Shown here piece by piece: positions 32,702 to 41,493 of a DNA stretch of 64,000 nt. The stretch covers positions 27,181 through 91,180 of the forward strand of contig NZ_JAFMHJ010000008.1 in assembly GCF_017854565.1 (NCBI RefSeq). Direction: 5' to 3'. The stretch is from Yoonia sp. (GTDB lineage: Bacteria > Pseudomonadota > Alphaproteobacteria > Rhodobacterales > Rhodobacteraceae). The translations under genes and the position numbers were made by a program. Within the stretch, counting starts at the first letter, position 1; every line of letters starts with the position of its first letter. The notes under the pieces were generated by a model. It was given only the letters and a program-made list of their open reading frames with translations. It ran no database searches and was not told the DNA's origin.

Positions 32702-33262
32702 TTAACCGAGTTGAATTGTTGTTTCGTCCACGAAGGACGCAACAGGAATAGGAAGATTGCGCGGCGCGGGCCCTTTGCGGATCCGGCCAGCGGTGTCGTA
32801 GTGCGACCCGTGGCAGGGGCAGAACCAGCCGCCGAAATCGCCCTGTTCACCCAGAGGCACGCAACCAAGGTGCGTACAGACACCCATCTGAACCAACCAC
32901 GTGCCGTCTTCCGACAAGGACCGGTTTTCATCGGTGGCGGCAGCTTCACCGACCAGATTTGCGTTTTCCGCCATCGGATCGGGAAGCGTTTCGACATCAA
33001 CGGCGCGCGCTGCCGCGATTTCTTCTTCGGTACGCGAGCGGATGAAAACGGGCTTGCCCTGCCACAGCACGGTAAGCTGGGTTCCGGGTTCAACCGCACT
33101 GATATCGACGCGAATTGACGAAAGCGCCAGAACGTCAGCGGATGGGTTCATTTGGTTAACCAAGGGCCAGACAGCCGCGCCCGTTACGACAGCGCCGGCA
33201 CCGGCGGTTGCGTAATAAAGAAAGTCGCGGCGTGTGCCCTGGTGATCGTCTGCATGTGACAC
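32702..33262 (-). CDS. petA: Ubiquinol-cytochrome c reductase Rieske iron-sulfur subunit, GTG start
   Basis: The Rieske protein carries electrons from ubiquinol to cytochrome c1. It has a twin-arginine anchor ([18 protein letters not shown]) and 2Fe-2S motifs CTHLGC and CPCHGSH. ATG 33271 has GGAG touching it, too close to serve; GTG 33262 has the same GGAG at a 9-base spacing and gives [14 protein letters not shown], the usual Rhodobacter start, and a 186-residue protein of normal length. Confidence 0.95.
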   Translation of the reverse strand: MSHADDHQGTRRDFLYYATAGAGAVVTGAAVWPLVNQMNPSADVLALSSIRVDISAVEPGTQLTVLWQGKPVFIRSRTEEEIAAARAVDVETLPDPMAENANLVGEAAATDENRSLSEDGTWLVQMGVCTHLGCVPLGEQGDFGGWFCPCHGSHYDTAGRIRKGPAPRNLPIPVASFVDETTIQLG

Positions 33263-33691
33263 GGGGTGCATCTCCGAAATTTTGTGGGCCTTTGCCCGCA
33301 CGAACAATGAGACCGATGTTGCCACCCGTCTATCCGGGCGGTGTTTAGCCATCAAATGCTGAGACGTCCAGCGGACATTCGGGCGCAGGGGGTTATTGAC
33401 GGTGCTGATCGCAGAAAACAACGAAGACATCGTGAACGCCGCAGGGGCGCAACAGGGCCATGCGGCAGGCGATTCGTCGGTGGATTTGGCAAAATCACGG
33501 GCAAGGACAAAATCAATTCTTTGTCATGGCCCGCCAAATTCGGCCCAAAGACCGGTCACACAAGCGATGTTTGTGACAGCGGTGACACAGAAAGGTGCGA
33601 TTGATTGAACTTCACGTTGTGTTTTATTGTTATGTTAGCGTCGGTGTTTTATCAAAAAGGCCTGACCACTCAGAACTCGGGACAATTTCTG
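33263..33691. other. Intergenic region between divergent petA and barrel gene
   Basis: About 430 bases with no convincing gene; frames here are short and overlap. It must hold the petABC promoter and that of the outer-membrane barrel gene. A TGT-N12-ACA palindrome is listed separately. No other clear site is seen. Confidence 0.6.
33572..33589. promoter_or_regulatory. TGT-N12-ACA palindrome upstream of barrel gene and petABC
   Basis: TGTGACAGCGGTGACACA fits the PpsR/CrtJ spacing, but the arms differ from the two crt boxes and a single half-degenerate site is expected by chance in a window this size. Confidence 0.25.
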
Positions 33692-34339
33692 ATGATACGC
33701 GCTGCCGCCGTTTGCACGATGCTTGTTGCTGTACCTACTTTTGCCACGGCGGAAGTAGAGCTTAGCTTTTATGGGGGCATTCAGTCGGCGGCGTCGTCGG
33801 ACGTGGCGATTCGCGGTGACAGCGAGATCTCCGATGATAATTTTTCGATGGACTGGGAAGGCCGGTCGTTCGATGCGCCGCCATATTATGGCATCCGGGC
33901 CACGAATTGGCGCACCGAAAGCTTTGGCTACGGGATCGATTTTTCACACAACAAGATTTACCCCAAGGATGGCGAGCTGCCTGTGGGTTACGATGTGCTG
34001 GAATTCACCGATGGCCTGAACACGTTGACCATCAACGCCTACCGCCGCTGGGATGGGGCGTTTGGGGAAATGACACCCTATGTGGGTGGCGGGCTGGGCA
34101 TTGCGATACCGCATGTCGAGGTGACCAATGGCACATCTGAAACGTTCGGCTATCAACTGACCGGGCCAGCGGCGACGTGGATCGCGGGCGCGACATATCC
34201 GATCAATGATCGGTGGTCCGTTTTTGGCGAATATAAAGGCACTTACTCTGCCAATACCGCAGATCTTGACACCGGCGGCACGCTTGAAACCGACGTTTTC
34301 ACCAATGCCGTCAATCTGGGCGTCAGCTTTAATTTCTGA
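33692..34339 (+). CDS. Outer-membrane beta-barrel protein, lipid A oxidase-like
   Basis: A 215-residue exported protein with signal peptide ending FATAEVE, alternating amphipathic strands and a C-terminal Phe (GVSFNF), all marks of an outer-membrane barrel. Segments such as ELSFYGGIQ and GYGIDFSHNKIYP resemble proteins annotated as lipid A oxidase (LpxQ), which oxidises lipid A glucosamine to 2-aminogluconate. The assignment rests on memory of this family and is tentative. ATG 33692 is chosen because it begins the signal peptide; the frame runs back to 33605. It ends 3 bases from the convergent GST gene. Confidence 0.75.
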   Translation: MIRAAAVCTMLVAVPTFATAEVELSFYGGIQSAASSDVAIRGDSEISDDNFSMDWEGRSFDAPPYYGIRATNWRTESFGYGIDFSHNKIYPKDGELPVGYDVLEFTDGLNTLTINAYRRWDGAFGEMTPYVGGGLGIAIPHVEVTNGTSETFGYQLTGPAATWIAGATYPINDRWSVFGEYKGTYSANTADLDTGGTLETDVFTNAVNLGVSFNF

Positions 34340-34342
34340 AAA

Positions 34343-34942
34343 CTAGGTGGCCGTCGCGACCATGCTGTCGCGCAGCACCCATGCAGCGTGCCAGGCTGCC
34401 AGATCCGCGTTGCCTGCGCGCCAGTTGCGCAGGTCATGCCGCAGATCAAGGTAAGACAGCGCGCAGCCGACGGAAATTTGCCCTATGTTCACCGGTCCGG
34501 CCAGATGGCCCATCCAGCGGTCATTGATCGCGGCGACCGCGCGGCTGGCCTTGGCCCATTGTGCTTCGGTCCATGCGGCGGATTGCTGGGCCTCGGGGCG
34601 AAAGCGAAGTTCGTAGGTCATCAGCACGGCGGCTTCCATGATGCCATCTGCCGTGGCTTCCAGCGTCAGAACATCCCAGATTTGACCTTCCGGGTAGAGC
34701 GCGGCACCGGCGACCTCGTTCAGGAACCGGGTGATCACCCGGCTGTCGTAAAGTGCGGGGCCATCATCGCGCATCAAAGCGGGTATCTTGCCGATGGGGT
34801 TCACCGCCAGAACGGTTGGATCGGACGCAAGGGGCGTCGTGGTCACGTTCACCTCTTCGACCTGGTCCAAAAGGCCGGTTTCACGCAGCAACACGCGTAC
34901 TTTGCGCACAAAGGGTGATGCGGGAGAGATAAGCAGTCTCAT
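34343..34942 (-). CDS. Glutathione S-transferase family protein
   Basis: A 199-residue cytosolic GST-fold protein. The N-terminal thioredoxin-like domain starts RLLISPASPFVRKVRV, with the cis-Pro segment GKIPALMRDDGPALYDS, followed by the all-helical domain. The active-site Ser is probably Ser6 or Ser9. ATG 34942 is preferred over the frame start at 35002, which overlaps the upstream GST gene. It lies 11 bases after that gene, so the two are likely co-transcribed. Substrate unknown. Confidence 0.88.
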   Translation of the reverse strand: MRLLISPASPFVRKVRVLLRETGLLDQVEEVNVTTTPLASDPTVLAVNPIGKIPALMRDDGPALYDSRVITRFLNEVAGAALYPEGQIWDVLTLEATADGIMEAAVLMTYELRFRPEAQQSAAWTEAQWAKASRAVAAINDRWMGHLAGPVNIGQISVGCALSYLDLRHDLRNWRAGNADLAAWHAAWVLRDSMVATAT

Positions 34943-34953
34943 GGCCGGGGTCC

Positions 34954-35598
34954 TTATGGGGTCGTTTGCGGAAACAAGACCCGATCTTGGTCGGCGTGCC
35001 AAGGTGCATATTTCACCATGACCGCCGCGAACGGGTCGGACGCCAAAAAGGCATCGAGCCAGCGGGTCAGGGGCGACATCTGTTGGGCATTAAACCACGC
35101 CCTGTCGATATTCGCAAACTGCCGCACAAAGGGCAAGATCGCCATATCGGCAAGGCTACGGGTTGGTCCCATCAGAAACGGGGCACCTGTCAGACGATCA
35201 TCGAGGTGTTGCAGGAATTCCATCGCCTTTGCGCGCTCTGCCGCGACGTCCAGATGGGGATAGCGGACAGCATATTTCGTGTGATCCAGCGCCCGCTTGA
35301 ACGGACCGTCACAGCTGTCAATCAGCGCGTGCCCTTCGGGCGCCATATCAAGCCAGCCTTCGGGGTCGCATTGGCGCAAGGCCCAAAGCATGATGTCCCG
35401 GCTTTCGGCGATGATCCGGTCGCCGCTGTGCAAGACGGGCACGGTGCCTTTGGGTGATGTGGCAAGAAACATGTCCGGTTTGTCGCGCAACAGGATTTCG
35501 CGCAGTTCCACGGCCAGGCCGCTGGCACGGATGGCCAGCCGCGCGCGCATCGCGTAGGGGCAGCGCCTGAAGGACCACAAGATCGGAAGAGTTGGCAT
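34954..35598 (-). CDS. Glutathione S-transferase-like protein
   Basis: A 214-residue GST-fold protein with the N-terminal SFRRCPYAMRARLAIRASG motif, a CPY site resembling glutaredoxin/omega-class GSTs (Cys13), and the conserved PKGTVPVLHSGDRIIAES segment. Such proteins often act as glutathione-dependent reductases rather than transferases. The leader contains copy 2 of the 19-base repeat, whose complement supplies GGAGG 11 bases upstream of the ATG. It is followed closely by a second, different GST gene. Confidence 0.88.
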   Translation of the reverse strand: MPTLPILWSFRRCPYAMRARLAIRASGLAVELREILLRDKPDMFLATSPKGTVPVLHSGDRIIAESRDIMLWALRQCDPEGWLDMAPEGHALIDSCDGPFKRALDHTKYAVRYPHLDVAAERAKAMEFLQHLDDRLTGAPFLMGPTRSLADMAILPFVRQFANIDRAWFNAQQMSPLTRWLDAFLASDPFAAVMVKYAPWHADQDRVLFPQTTP

Positions 35599-35608
35599 GG
35601 GTTTGGAT

Positions 35609-35627
35609 GCCTCCGGCGGGGATATTT
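35609..35627 (-). repeat. 19-base repeat, copy 2, in the GST leader
   Basis: Plus-strand GCCTCCGGCGGGGATATTT is identical to 911-929. Read on the minus strand it carries CCGGAGG and serves as the ribosome site of the gene starting at 35598. Confidence 0.7.
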
Positions 35628-35642
35628 AAGCTCGGAAGAACT

Positions 35643-36902
35643 TTACGCGGTGAGCGTCTGATCTGCAAAGCCTGTGATCCGAGCCCGGACAATCTGGCTT
35701 TCGGGCTGATCGCTGGCAAAGGTGACTTCGGTGAATTGCTCGGTTCGGCCCATGCGCGGGTTTTCCATCAGGATATCGTGCGTCTTGCCGATTTGCGCCT
35801 TGAGGTGCGCGGTGACCTGAGCCTGACCGGCGGCACGCAGCTGTGCCGCGCGGGATTTGATCAGTTTGCCATGCACCGGCGGCATCCGGGACGCGGGCGT
35901 TCCGGGCCGGGGCGAGTACGGAAAGACGTGCAGCCAGGTCAGGTTGCAATCACGCACAAGGGCCAGCGAATTGGCGAACATCGCGTCGGTTTCGGTTGGG
36001 AACCCGGCGATGATGTCGGCCCCGAAAGTCATGTCGGGCCGTAGTTTGCTGGCTTCTTGGGTAAAGCGGATTGCGTCGTCGCGCAGGTGCCGCCGTTTCA
36101 TCCGCTTCAGGATCATATCGTCGCCATGTTGCAGCGACAGGTGGAGGTGGGGCATCAAGCGGGGCTCGGTCGCGATGGCGGCGAGCAGGTTTTCGTCGAC
36201 CTCGATACTATCAATTGAGCTGATCCGCAGGCGCGGCAGATCGGGCACCAGTTTCAGGATGCGCATCACCAGATCGCCCAGCTTGGGTGCGCCGGGCAGA
36301 TCAGCGCCCCAACTGGTCAGGTCGACGCCTGTCAGCACCACCTCGTTATAGCCGGTATCGACAAGCCGCTTGATCTGGTCGACGACAACGCCTGCGGGGA
36401 CCGAGCGGGAATTGCCACGCCCAAACGGGATAATGCAGAAGGTACACCGATGGTCGCAACCGTTCTGGACCTGAACATAGGCGCGGCTGCGGGTGCCAAA
36501 CCCGTCGATCAGGTGCCCGGCGGTTTCGGTGACGGACATGATGTCATCGACCTGCACAGGTTCGGTCTTGCCGATCAGGTCAGGGGCCATGCCCGCCCAT
36601 GTGGCCCGGTTCATCTTTTCGGTATTGCCAAGCACCACGTCAACCTCGGCCATGTTGGCGAAGGTATCAGGTTCGGTCTGGGCGGCACAACCGGTGACGA
36701 TCAGCGTTGCAGTGGGGTTGTCGCGGCGCAGTTTGCGGATGTCTTGGCGGGCCTTGCGCACTGCTTCGGCGGTGACGGCGCAGGTATTCACTATCACCGC
36801 GTTTTCGACGCCCGACGCGGTGGCAAGTTCCTTCATCGCCTCGGTTTCATAGGCGTTCAGGCGGCAGCCGTGATTTGAGAATATCGGCGATTTGCGATCC
36901 AT
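35643..36902 (-). CDS. mtaB: tRNA t6A37 methylthiotransferase MtaB
   Basis: MtaB is a radical-SAM enzyme which adds a methylthio group to N6-threonylcarbamoyladenosine at position 37 of ANN-decoding tRNAs. The 419-residue protein has the N-terminal cluster cysteines Cys13, Cys41 and Cys72 and the radical-SAM CxxxCxxC at 149-156 (CDHRCTFC). ATG 36902 overlaps the dapF stop (TAATG); the frame extends upstream only within dapF. A tRNA-Lys(TTT), an expected MtaB-type substrate by its anticodon, lies 0.9 kb upstream; that adjacency may be coincidence. Confidence 0.95.
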   Translation of the reverse strand: MDRKSPIFSNHGCRLNAYETEAMKELATASGVENAVIVNTCAVTAEAVRKARQDIRKLRRDNPTATLIVTGCAAQTEPDTFANMAEVDVVLGNTEKMNRATWAGMAPDLIGKTEPVQVDDIMSVTETAGHLIDGFGTRSRAYVQVQNGCDHRCTFCIIPFGRGNSRSVPAGVVVDQIKRLVDTGYNEVVLTGVDLTSWGADLPGAPKLGDLVMRILKLVPDLPRLRISSIDSIEVDENLLAAIATEPRLMPHLHLSLQHGDDMILKRMKRRHLRDDAIRFTQEASKLRPDMTFGADIIAGFPTETDAMFANSLALVRDCNLTWLHVFPYSPRPGTPASRMPPVHGKLIKSRAAQLRAAGQAQVTAHLKAQIGKTHDILMENPRMGRTEQFTEVTFASDQPESQIVRARITGFADQTLTA

Positions 36903-37717
36903 TACAGCCGCCACTGCCCGTCGAATACATGCGCTGTCGGGCCCGTCATCCAGACACCGTCGTCGCGCCACGCGATTTGCAGCGTTCCGCCGTCCAGTTC
37001 AACCGTCACATCGCGGCCCGTCAGGCCACGCCGCGCGGCCGCCACCGCTGTGGCGCAGGACGACGACCCCGAGGCGAGGGTGACGCCGACCCCCCGCTCC
37101 CAGACCCGCATCCGCAGATGGTCCGGCCCGATCAGGCTGGCGAATTGTACGTTGGTGCGCTGTGGGTAAAGCGGATGATGTTCCATCGCGGCGCCACGTG
37201 CGGCCAGATCGACGGTTGTGGCGTCATCCACAAAGAATGTGCAATGGGGGTTGCCCATGCCAGTGGCCGTCGGTGCGCCCGCAATCGGCAGGTGCAGCGT
37301 GTCCATTTCGTGCGATAGCGGTACTTCGTCCCACCGCAGCTGCGGTTGGCCCATGTTGACAGCCGTCAGGCGATTGCCCGCATCCTGCGCGTATAGGGTC
37401 CCGCGATCGGTGGTGATCGTCAGCGCCGTTTTCCCGGTTTCATCCATAACATACCGTGCAATGCAGCGGGTCGCGTTGCCGCACGCCGCCGAGAGAGAGC
37501 CATCGCTGTTCCAGAAGGTCAGATGCACATCGGCGTCAGTTGCGTCGGACATCACGGCAAGCTGGTCAAAGCCGACACCCCTATGCCGATCCGCGATGGC
37601 GACCGCCACAGCAGATTCGACGCGCGGCATCACACCTCGTTCGTCAACGACAACAAAGTCATTGCCCAGCCCGTGCATCTTCATGAACGGCAGAATTCTG
37701 TGTTTTTGTGCATCCAT
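36902..37717 (-). CDS. dapF: Diaminopimelate epimerase
   Basis: DapF interconverts LL- and meso-diaminopimelate for lysine and peptidoglycan synthesis. The 271-residue protein has its two catalytic cysteines in AACGNATRC (Cys79) and SGSSSCATA near the C-terminus, and the N-terminal [13 protein letters not shown] motif. ATG 37717 is chosen; ATG at Met12/Met14 are internal alternatives. mtaB overlaps its stop, forming a dapF-mtaB pair. Confidence 0.96.
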   Translation of the reverse strand: MDAQKHRILPFMKMHGLGNDFVVVDERGVMPRVESAVAVAIADRHRGVGFDQLAVMSDATDADVHLTFWNSDGSLSAACGNATRCIARYVMDETGKTALTITTDRGTLYAQDAGNRLTAVNMGQPQLRWDEVPLSHEMDTLHLPIAGAPTATGMGNPHCTFFVDDATTVDLAARGAAMEHHPLYPQRTNVQFASLIGPDHLRMRVWERGVGVTLASGSSSCATAVAAARRGLTGRDVTVELDGGTLQIAWRDDGVWMTGPTAHVFDGQWRL

Positions 37718-37812
37718 AGCGGCGATATAGACAATGCATTGCGACTTATCCAGTGATGACCGCATTTGGGGGTTGACCCTATGCTCGTGTCTTTCTAAGT
37801 AGCCCATCACGT

Positions 37813-37888
37813 GGGCCGGTAGCTCAGTTGGTAGAGCAACTGACTTTTAATCAGTAGGTCTCGGGTTCGGATCCCGACCGGCTCACCA
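37813..37888 (+). tRNA. tRNA-Lys (TTT anticodon)
   Basis: A full 76-base cloverleaf. The acceptor arm GGGCCGG pairs with CCGGCTC, the D arm contains AGCTCAGTTGGTAGAGC, the anticodon stem ACTGA/TCAGT holds the loop CTTTTAA, and the T arm is GGGTTCGGATCCC. The terminal CCA is encoded. Confidence 0.97.
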
Positions 37889-38733
37889 CTTTTACGTTTT
37901 ATATCAAGATATGCAGCGCTTTGTGGTGGTGCAAAATTGCGTAGCATGGATTGCGTGAAGCTCTGTGAGGACGCTTCCGGGGTAGCTGCTTTGCAATGCG
38001 TAGCCGATTCAGGTGCATCGGGATGCCCCATGCGAAAAATCCAGAGTCTCTCTCGTGGGTCGCGTGCCGGGCTTGAAATACAAACAAAGGCCGTTGATCC
38101 ATGCTCAGACGCCCAGTTTTTGCGGATGTAGTCGGATCGCGTGTATTGAGGCGGCGCGCGTCATTGCAGGCATCACGGGAATCGCCGAGATGGCAGCGGC
38201 GTTGATCGTGACTGCCCCATACGAAAGGCGTGGCCATATCTGCAACACTATTGTTTAGCCAAAATGAGTCAATTGGTGGGATTGAAACAATAGGTCGTCA
38301 TTATGAATGCGAATTGCGCCAAACGCCGTGTCGAAATCAAGGCAATAAACTGACCGGCCAAAAACCGGGGAAGCCTGATAATAGCGAGCCCATACATCAG
38401 CCGCGAACAGCCAATCAGGTTAGACTTTCTTACCAATTGAGCCATTTTCAATATCAGCCCCGTAAAAATCGTCACGGGATCCGAGATGACCTTGAAAATA
38501 AGGGGTTGTATTACACGAAAACGTTGTTTCAATGGTAAAATAAATCTTGTCCGAGCGCAATGCGCGATTTAAGGTCTATCAAATCAAGGTTATCGAAGAA
38601 CGAAAAAACGGGGTGGCAGACAGTTTGCGTGAACCCCGAATGTAACAGGTAGCAACCCTCCTTTAAAATTGTTGAAATGATATCGCAATATCACAATCCA
38701 AAGGAGAGTTTGACAGTATTGGGACGACTAATT
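37889..38733. other. Gene-poor, AT-rich stretch after tRNA-Lys
   Basis: About 845 bases without a convincing gene. Frames of 60-110 residues occur on both strands but overlap one another, lack ribosome sites and look non-coding. From about 38220 the base composition drops well below the GC level of the neighbours. No second copy of the tRNA 3' end, no transposase and no array was seen. A ribosome-like AAAGGAGAG is at 38699-38707 before the next gene. Confidence 0.65.
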
Positions 38734-40323
38734 ATGATTACGAGAACGTTGGGCTTTCGCGCGGGACTACTTGCACTTTCCCTGGGCATGACGCTGGCAG
38801 CCCCATCTTTTGCAGAAGAGGTGACCTTGCGAAGCCTTGATGGCTCAAACACCCTCAAGGGTGATTTCGTTTCTTATGATGGCGCAACCTACACCATCCG
38901 CACATTGGTCGGCGAATTCCAGGTTGACGGATTTCAGGTGACCTGTTCAGGCGCTGCCTGCCCGACGATCGACGTCGCATCAGAGGCATTCACAATCGCC
39001 GGTTCGTCCAAGCTGGTCGGCAGGGTGTTCTCGGACCTGATATTTGAATTCAGCTCTGACATTGGCGGCGGTGCCGCGACTTTGGCGGGTGATGCACGCC
39101 GCCCCACAATCCAGATTCAGGATGAGGCCGAGCGCGATCTGGCCCAGATCACCCTTGATCCCGTCGGGTCGAAACTGGGGATTGCCAGTGTCGTTGCGGG
39201 CGATGCGAAACTTGCGGTCGCGACGCGGTCTGTCACCGCCGACGAAGTGGCGCTTTTTGCTGGCGCGGGCCTTGGCGATCCAACATCCGCCTTGCAGGAA
39301 AAAATCTTTGCGTTGGACGGTCTGGTCGCGATTACATCACAGACAAACCCCATACGCGCAATTTCCGAAGAAAACCTGGCTAGTATCTTTGCCGGCAAGA
39401 TCACAAACTGGAGTGAGATCGGCGGGCCGTCGGCGGCAATCAACCTGTATTTCCGCACACCGGACAGCGGCACCGCCGCCGTTTTCAATGATCTTGTGAT
39501 GGTGCCTGCCGGGGCTGCATTGTCATCCGGCGCGCGGTTCGTTGAAACAGACGCTGCGGTCGCCTCTGCTGTTGCAGCGGACCCTCTTGGCATTGGGATC
39601 ACCGGGCTGGCAGACGCGGGTGCCGCCAAGGTTCTGGCGATCCGTGGCGTTTGCGGCATTCAGGTTCCCGCAACACCGTTCACAATCAAGACCGAAGAAT
39701 ACCCGCTCAGCCGCCGGATTTATGCCTATAACGGCAACAATGACGTGCCTGCGCAATTGGGCCGCTTCATCAAGTTTCTTGACACGGCCAAAGCACAAGA
39801 CGTCGTGTCGAACGCTGGCTTCGTTGATCTGGGCATTTCGTATCAGAACAATAACGAACAGGGGCTGCGGTTCATTTCGTCCGTGATGCCAACCGACGTC
39901 GAAGTAGACTTGGCGCAACTTCAACAGATGTCCGAAGCGCTGATTGCATCGGATCGCACATCAATCACGTTCCGCTTTGCATTGGGATCGGCCACCCTTG
40001 ATGCCCGTGCGCAGGACGATATCGTGCGGCTGGCCAATCTGGTGACGACGGGCGACATCAAGAACAAAGAGATGCTGTTGATCGGCTTCACTGATTCCGT
40101 CGGTGCCGGCGCCTCCAATATCGGGTTGAGCCAGCAGCGCGCTGACGAAGTCCGTCAGGCGTTGGTTGCCGCCGCACCAGCAAGCAGCCTCGATGGCGTG
40201 CCGATCCGCGCATTGGGCTTCGGAGAAATCTCTCCTTTGAGCTGTAACGAGACCGCCAATGGCCGTCGCATCAACCGGCGCGTCGAAGTCTGGTTCCGCG
40301 ATATTGTCACTGTTTCACCATAA
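38734..40323 (+). CDS. PstS-like substrate-binding protein fused to a C-terminal OmpA domain
   Basis: A 529-residue exported protein. It has a signal peptide (residues 1-28, ending PSFAEE), a small N-terminal domain with a Cys pair (VTCSGAACP) and a PstS-type phosphate-binding-like domain with SIFAGKITNWSEIGG and the phosphate-loop-like RTPDSGTAAVFNDL. It ends with an OmpA/peptidoglycan-binding domain containing FRFALGSATLDARAQDDIVRLA and LSQQRADEVRQAL. No ABC permease or ATPase is nearby, so it is unlikely to be simply an importer component. The start could also be TTG 38710 or 38719, nearer the AAGGAG. Cell-wall-anchored ligand sensing is inference only. Confidence 0.85.
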   Translation: MITRTLGFRAGLLALSLGMTLAAPSFAEEVTLRSLDGSNTLKGDFVSYDGATYTIRTLVGEFQVDGFQVTCSGAACPTIDVASEAFTIAGSSKLVGRVFSDLIFEFSSDIGGGAATLAGDARRPTIQIQDEAERDLAQITLDPVGSKLGIASVVAGDAKLAVATRSVTADEVALFAGAGLGDPTSALQEKIFALDGLVAITSQTNPIRAISEENLASIFAGKITNWSEIGGPSAAINLYFRTPDSGTAAVFNDLVMVPAGAALSSGARFVETDAAVASAVAADPLGIGITGLADAGAAKVLAIRGVCGIQVPATPFTIKTEEYPLSRRIYAYNGNNDVPAQLGRFIKFLDTAKAQDVVSNAGFVDLGISYQNNNEQGLRFISSVMPTDVEVDLAQLQQMSEALIASDRTSITFRFALGSATLDARAQDDIVRLANLVTTGDIKNKEMLLIGFTDSVGAGASNIGLSQQRADEVRQALVAAAPASSLDGVPIRALGFGEISPLSCNETANGRRINRRVEVWFRDIVTVSP

Positions 40324-40379
40324 TCTTACGCCGACATTCGGATTAAATTGAAATGAAGAACGCGGAGATATTTCTTAAA

Positions 40380-41423
40380 ATGAAAATGAAAACAACAGTG
40401 GCAGCTGCTTGCCTTGCGCTTGCAAGTCCAGCCAACAGCCAGGATGCTGCCATGTCCGACGCCATCAACCTTTGGCTGACGGGCAACGACGAAACAAGTC
40501 TCCAAACACTGGCACAAGACGCTGTCAACGGTGACACCTCGGCACAGTTGGTTCTGGGTCAGGTTGACCGCGACACGTTGCCGGGGGGATTTTCCGACTA
40601 TCTTCTTAGCATGACGCGGGCCGAGCGGGCCGAGTTATTGCGTGCAAAAAACCCTGACGGAACGACGGACAATTGGCTTCTGGTCATGTCCGACCCCGAT
40701 CTGGCGGCACTGGGCGAGGCATTATTCTGGTACAAAGCGAACCTGGACCCGATCGACAGCGCGTTAAACCTGCAAATGCAGTCCGAAACGGCGATGGCGG
40801 AATTCATGCTGTGGCACACGATCAACATCGGCCACTTTGACCTTGTTCAGTCGATGCCTTCGGAAGATTACGGATTGTCGGACGCGGGTTTTCTGGTGTG
40901 GCTCAGGGGTTATTTTTCGGATCCCAACAAGGCAATCAGCATCAGCAAGTTTCTGGCCGACGACCACCCCCAAAAGGTGGCGGGCCTGCTGGCCCTAAAG
41001 CGACTGGAGCGTGTGCTTTCGCTGAGCGCGAACTTTTCCGTCGATGTCAATGAATTCGTGACGGTCATGCTTGGGAAAGGCAAACAACTGCCCCCCACGT
41101 CGGATTTGATCACGTTGAATTCCAACCTTTCGGAAGTCGCCAGAGTGGACCCACGGATGGCCGTTGTCGACCGCATGTGCGGCGCCTGTCCAGAAAGCGA
41201 CGTCGACTATCAGTGCATGATCCAGACCTTCGAAATCATCGGTGGCTACGAAACGCTGATGTCGGTCCGCTCACCGGCCGAAACCGCTATTTCGACCGAA
41301 ACCTACATCACATCGGACCGGGCTGTCACCGCCCTTCAAGATGTGGTCAGAGGCCGCGCGCCGTCCAACCCGGACCTGATCCGGTCGTCGTGCCTGGCGG
41401 GTATCATCGCTGGCGCGTTCTAA
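40380..41423 (+). CDS. Exported protein of unknown function, possible partner of the PstS-OmpA fusion
   Basis: A 347-residue protein with a signal peptide ending ASPANSQ, then a mostly helical, acidic sequence without a recognised domain. A cysteine cluster MCGACPESDVDYQC sits near residues 262-275, and another Cys lies near the C-terminus, so disulfides or metal binding are possible. ATG 40380 is preferred over 40353 because GGAG lies upstream of it and the signal begins MKMKTTV. It lies 56 bases after the PstS-OmpA gene on the same strand, so the two are likely co-expressed. Confidence 0.8.
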   Translation: MKMKTTVAAACLALASPANSQDAAMSDAINLWLTGNDETSLQTLAQDAVNGDTSAQLVLGQVDRDTLPGGFSDYLLSMTRAERAELLRAKNPDGTTDNWLLVMSDPDLAALGEALFWYKANLDPIDSALNLQMQSETAMAEFMLWHTINIGHFDLVQSMPSEDYGLSDAGFLVWLRGYFSDPNKAISISKFLADDHPQKVAGLLALKRLERVLSLSANFSVDVNEFVTVMLGKGKQLPPTSDLITLNSNLSEVARVDPRMAVVDRMCGACPESDVDYQCMIQTFEIIGGYETLMSVRSPAETAISTETYITSDRAVTALQDVVRGRAPSNPDLIRSSCLAGIIAGAF

Positions 41424-41493
41424 GACGCCGCGCCACGGCATTGTCTGCGCGAATGTGAAAGACACGGAAAATCACACGCCCTATGGGCACGGA

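Noticed and set aside
33572..33589. PpsR site for petABC
   Set aside because: Listed only at low confidence: a TGT-N12-ACA match is expected several times by chance in 64 kb and the arms do not match the crt boxes.
38400..38450. Minus-strand GGCTCAATTGGTAAGA resembles a tRNA D arm
   Set aside because: No acceptor, anticodon or T arm can be formed around it, so a tRNA remnant is not supported.
38230..38538. Short frames in the AT-rich tract on both strands
   Set aside because: They overlap one another, have no ribosome sites and no recognisable motif.
37889..41493. Search for an integrated island at tRNA-Lys
   Set aside because: No integrase and no repeat of the tRNA 3' end was seen within the window.
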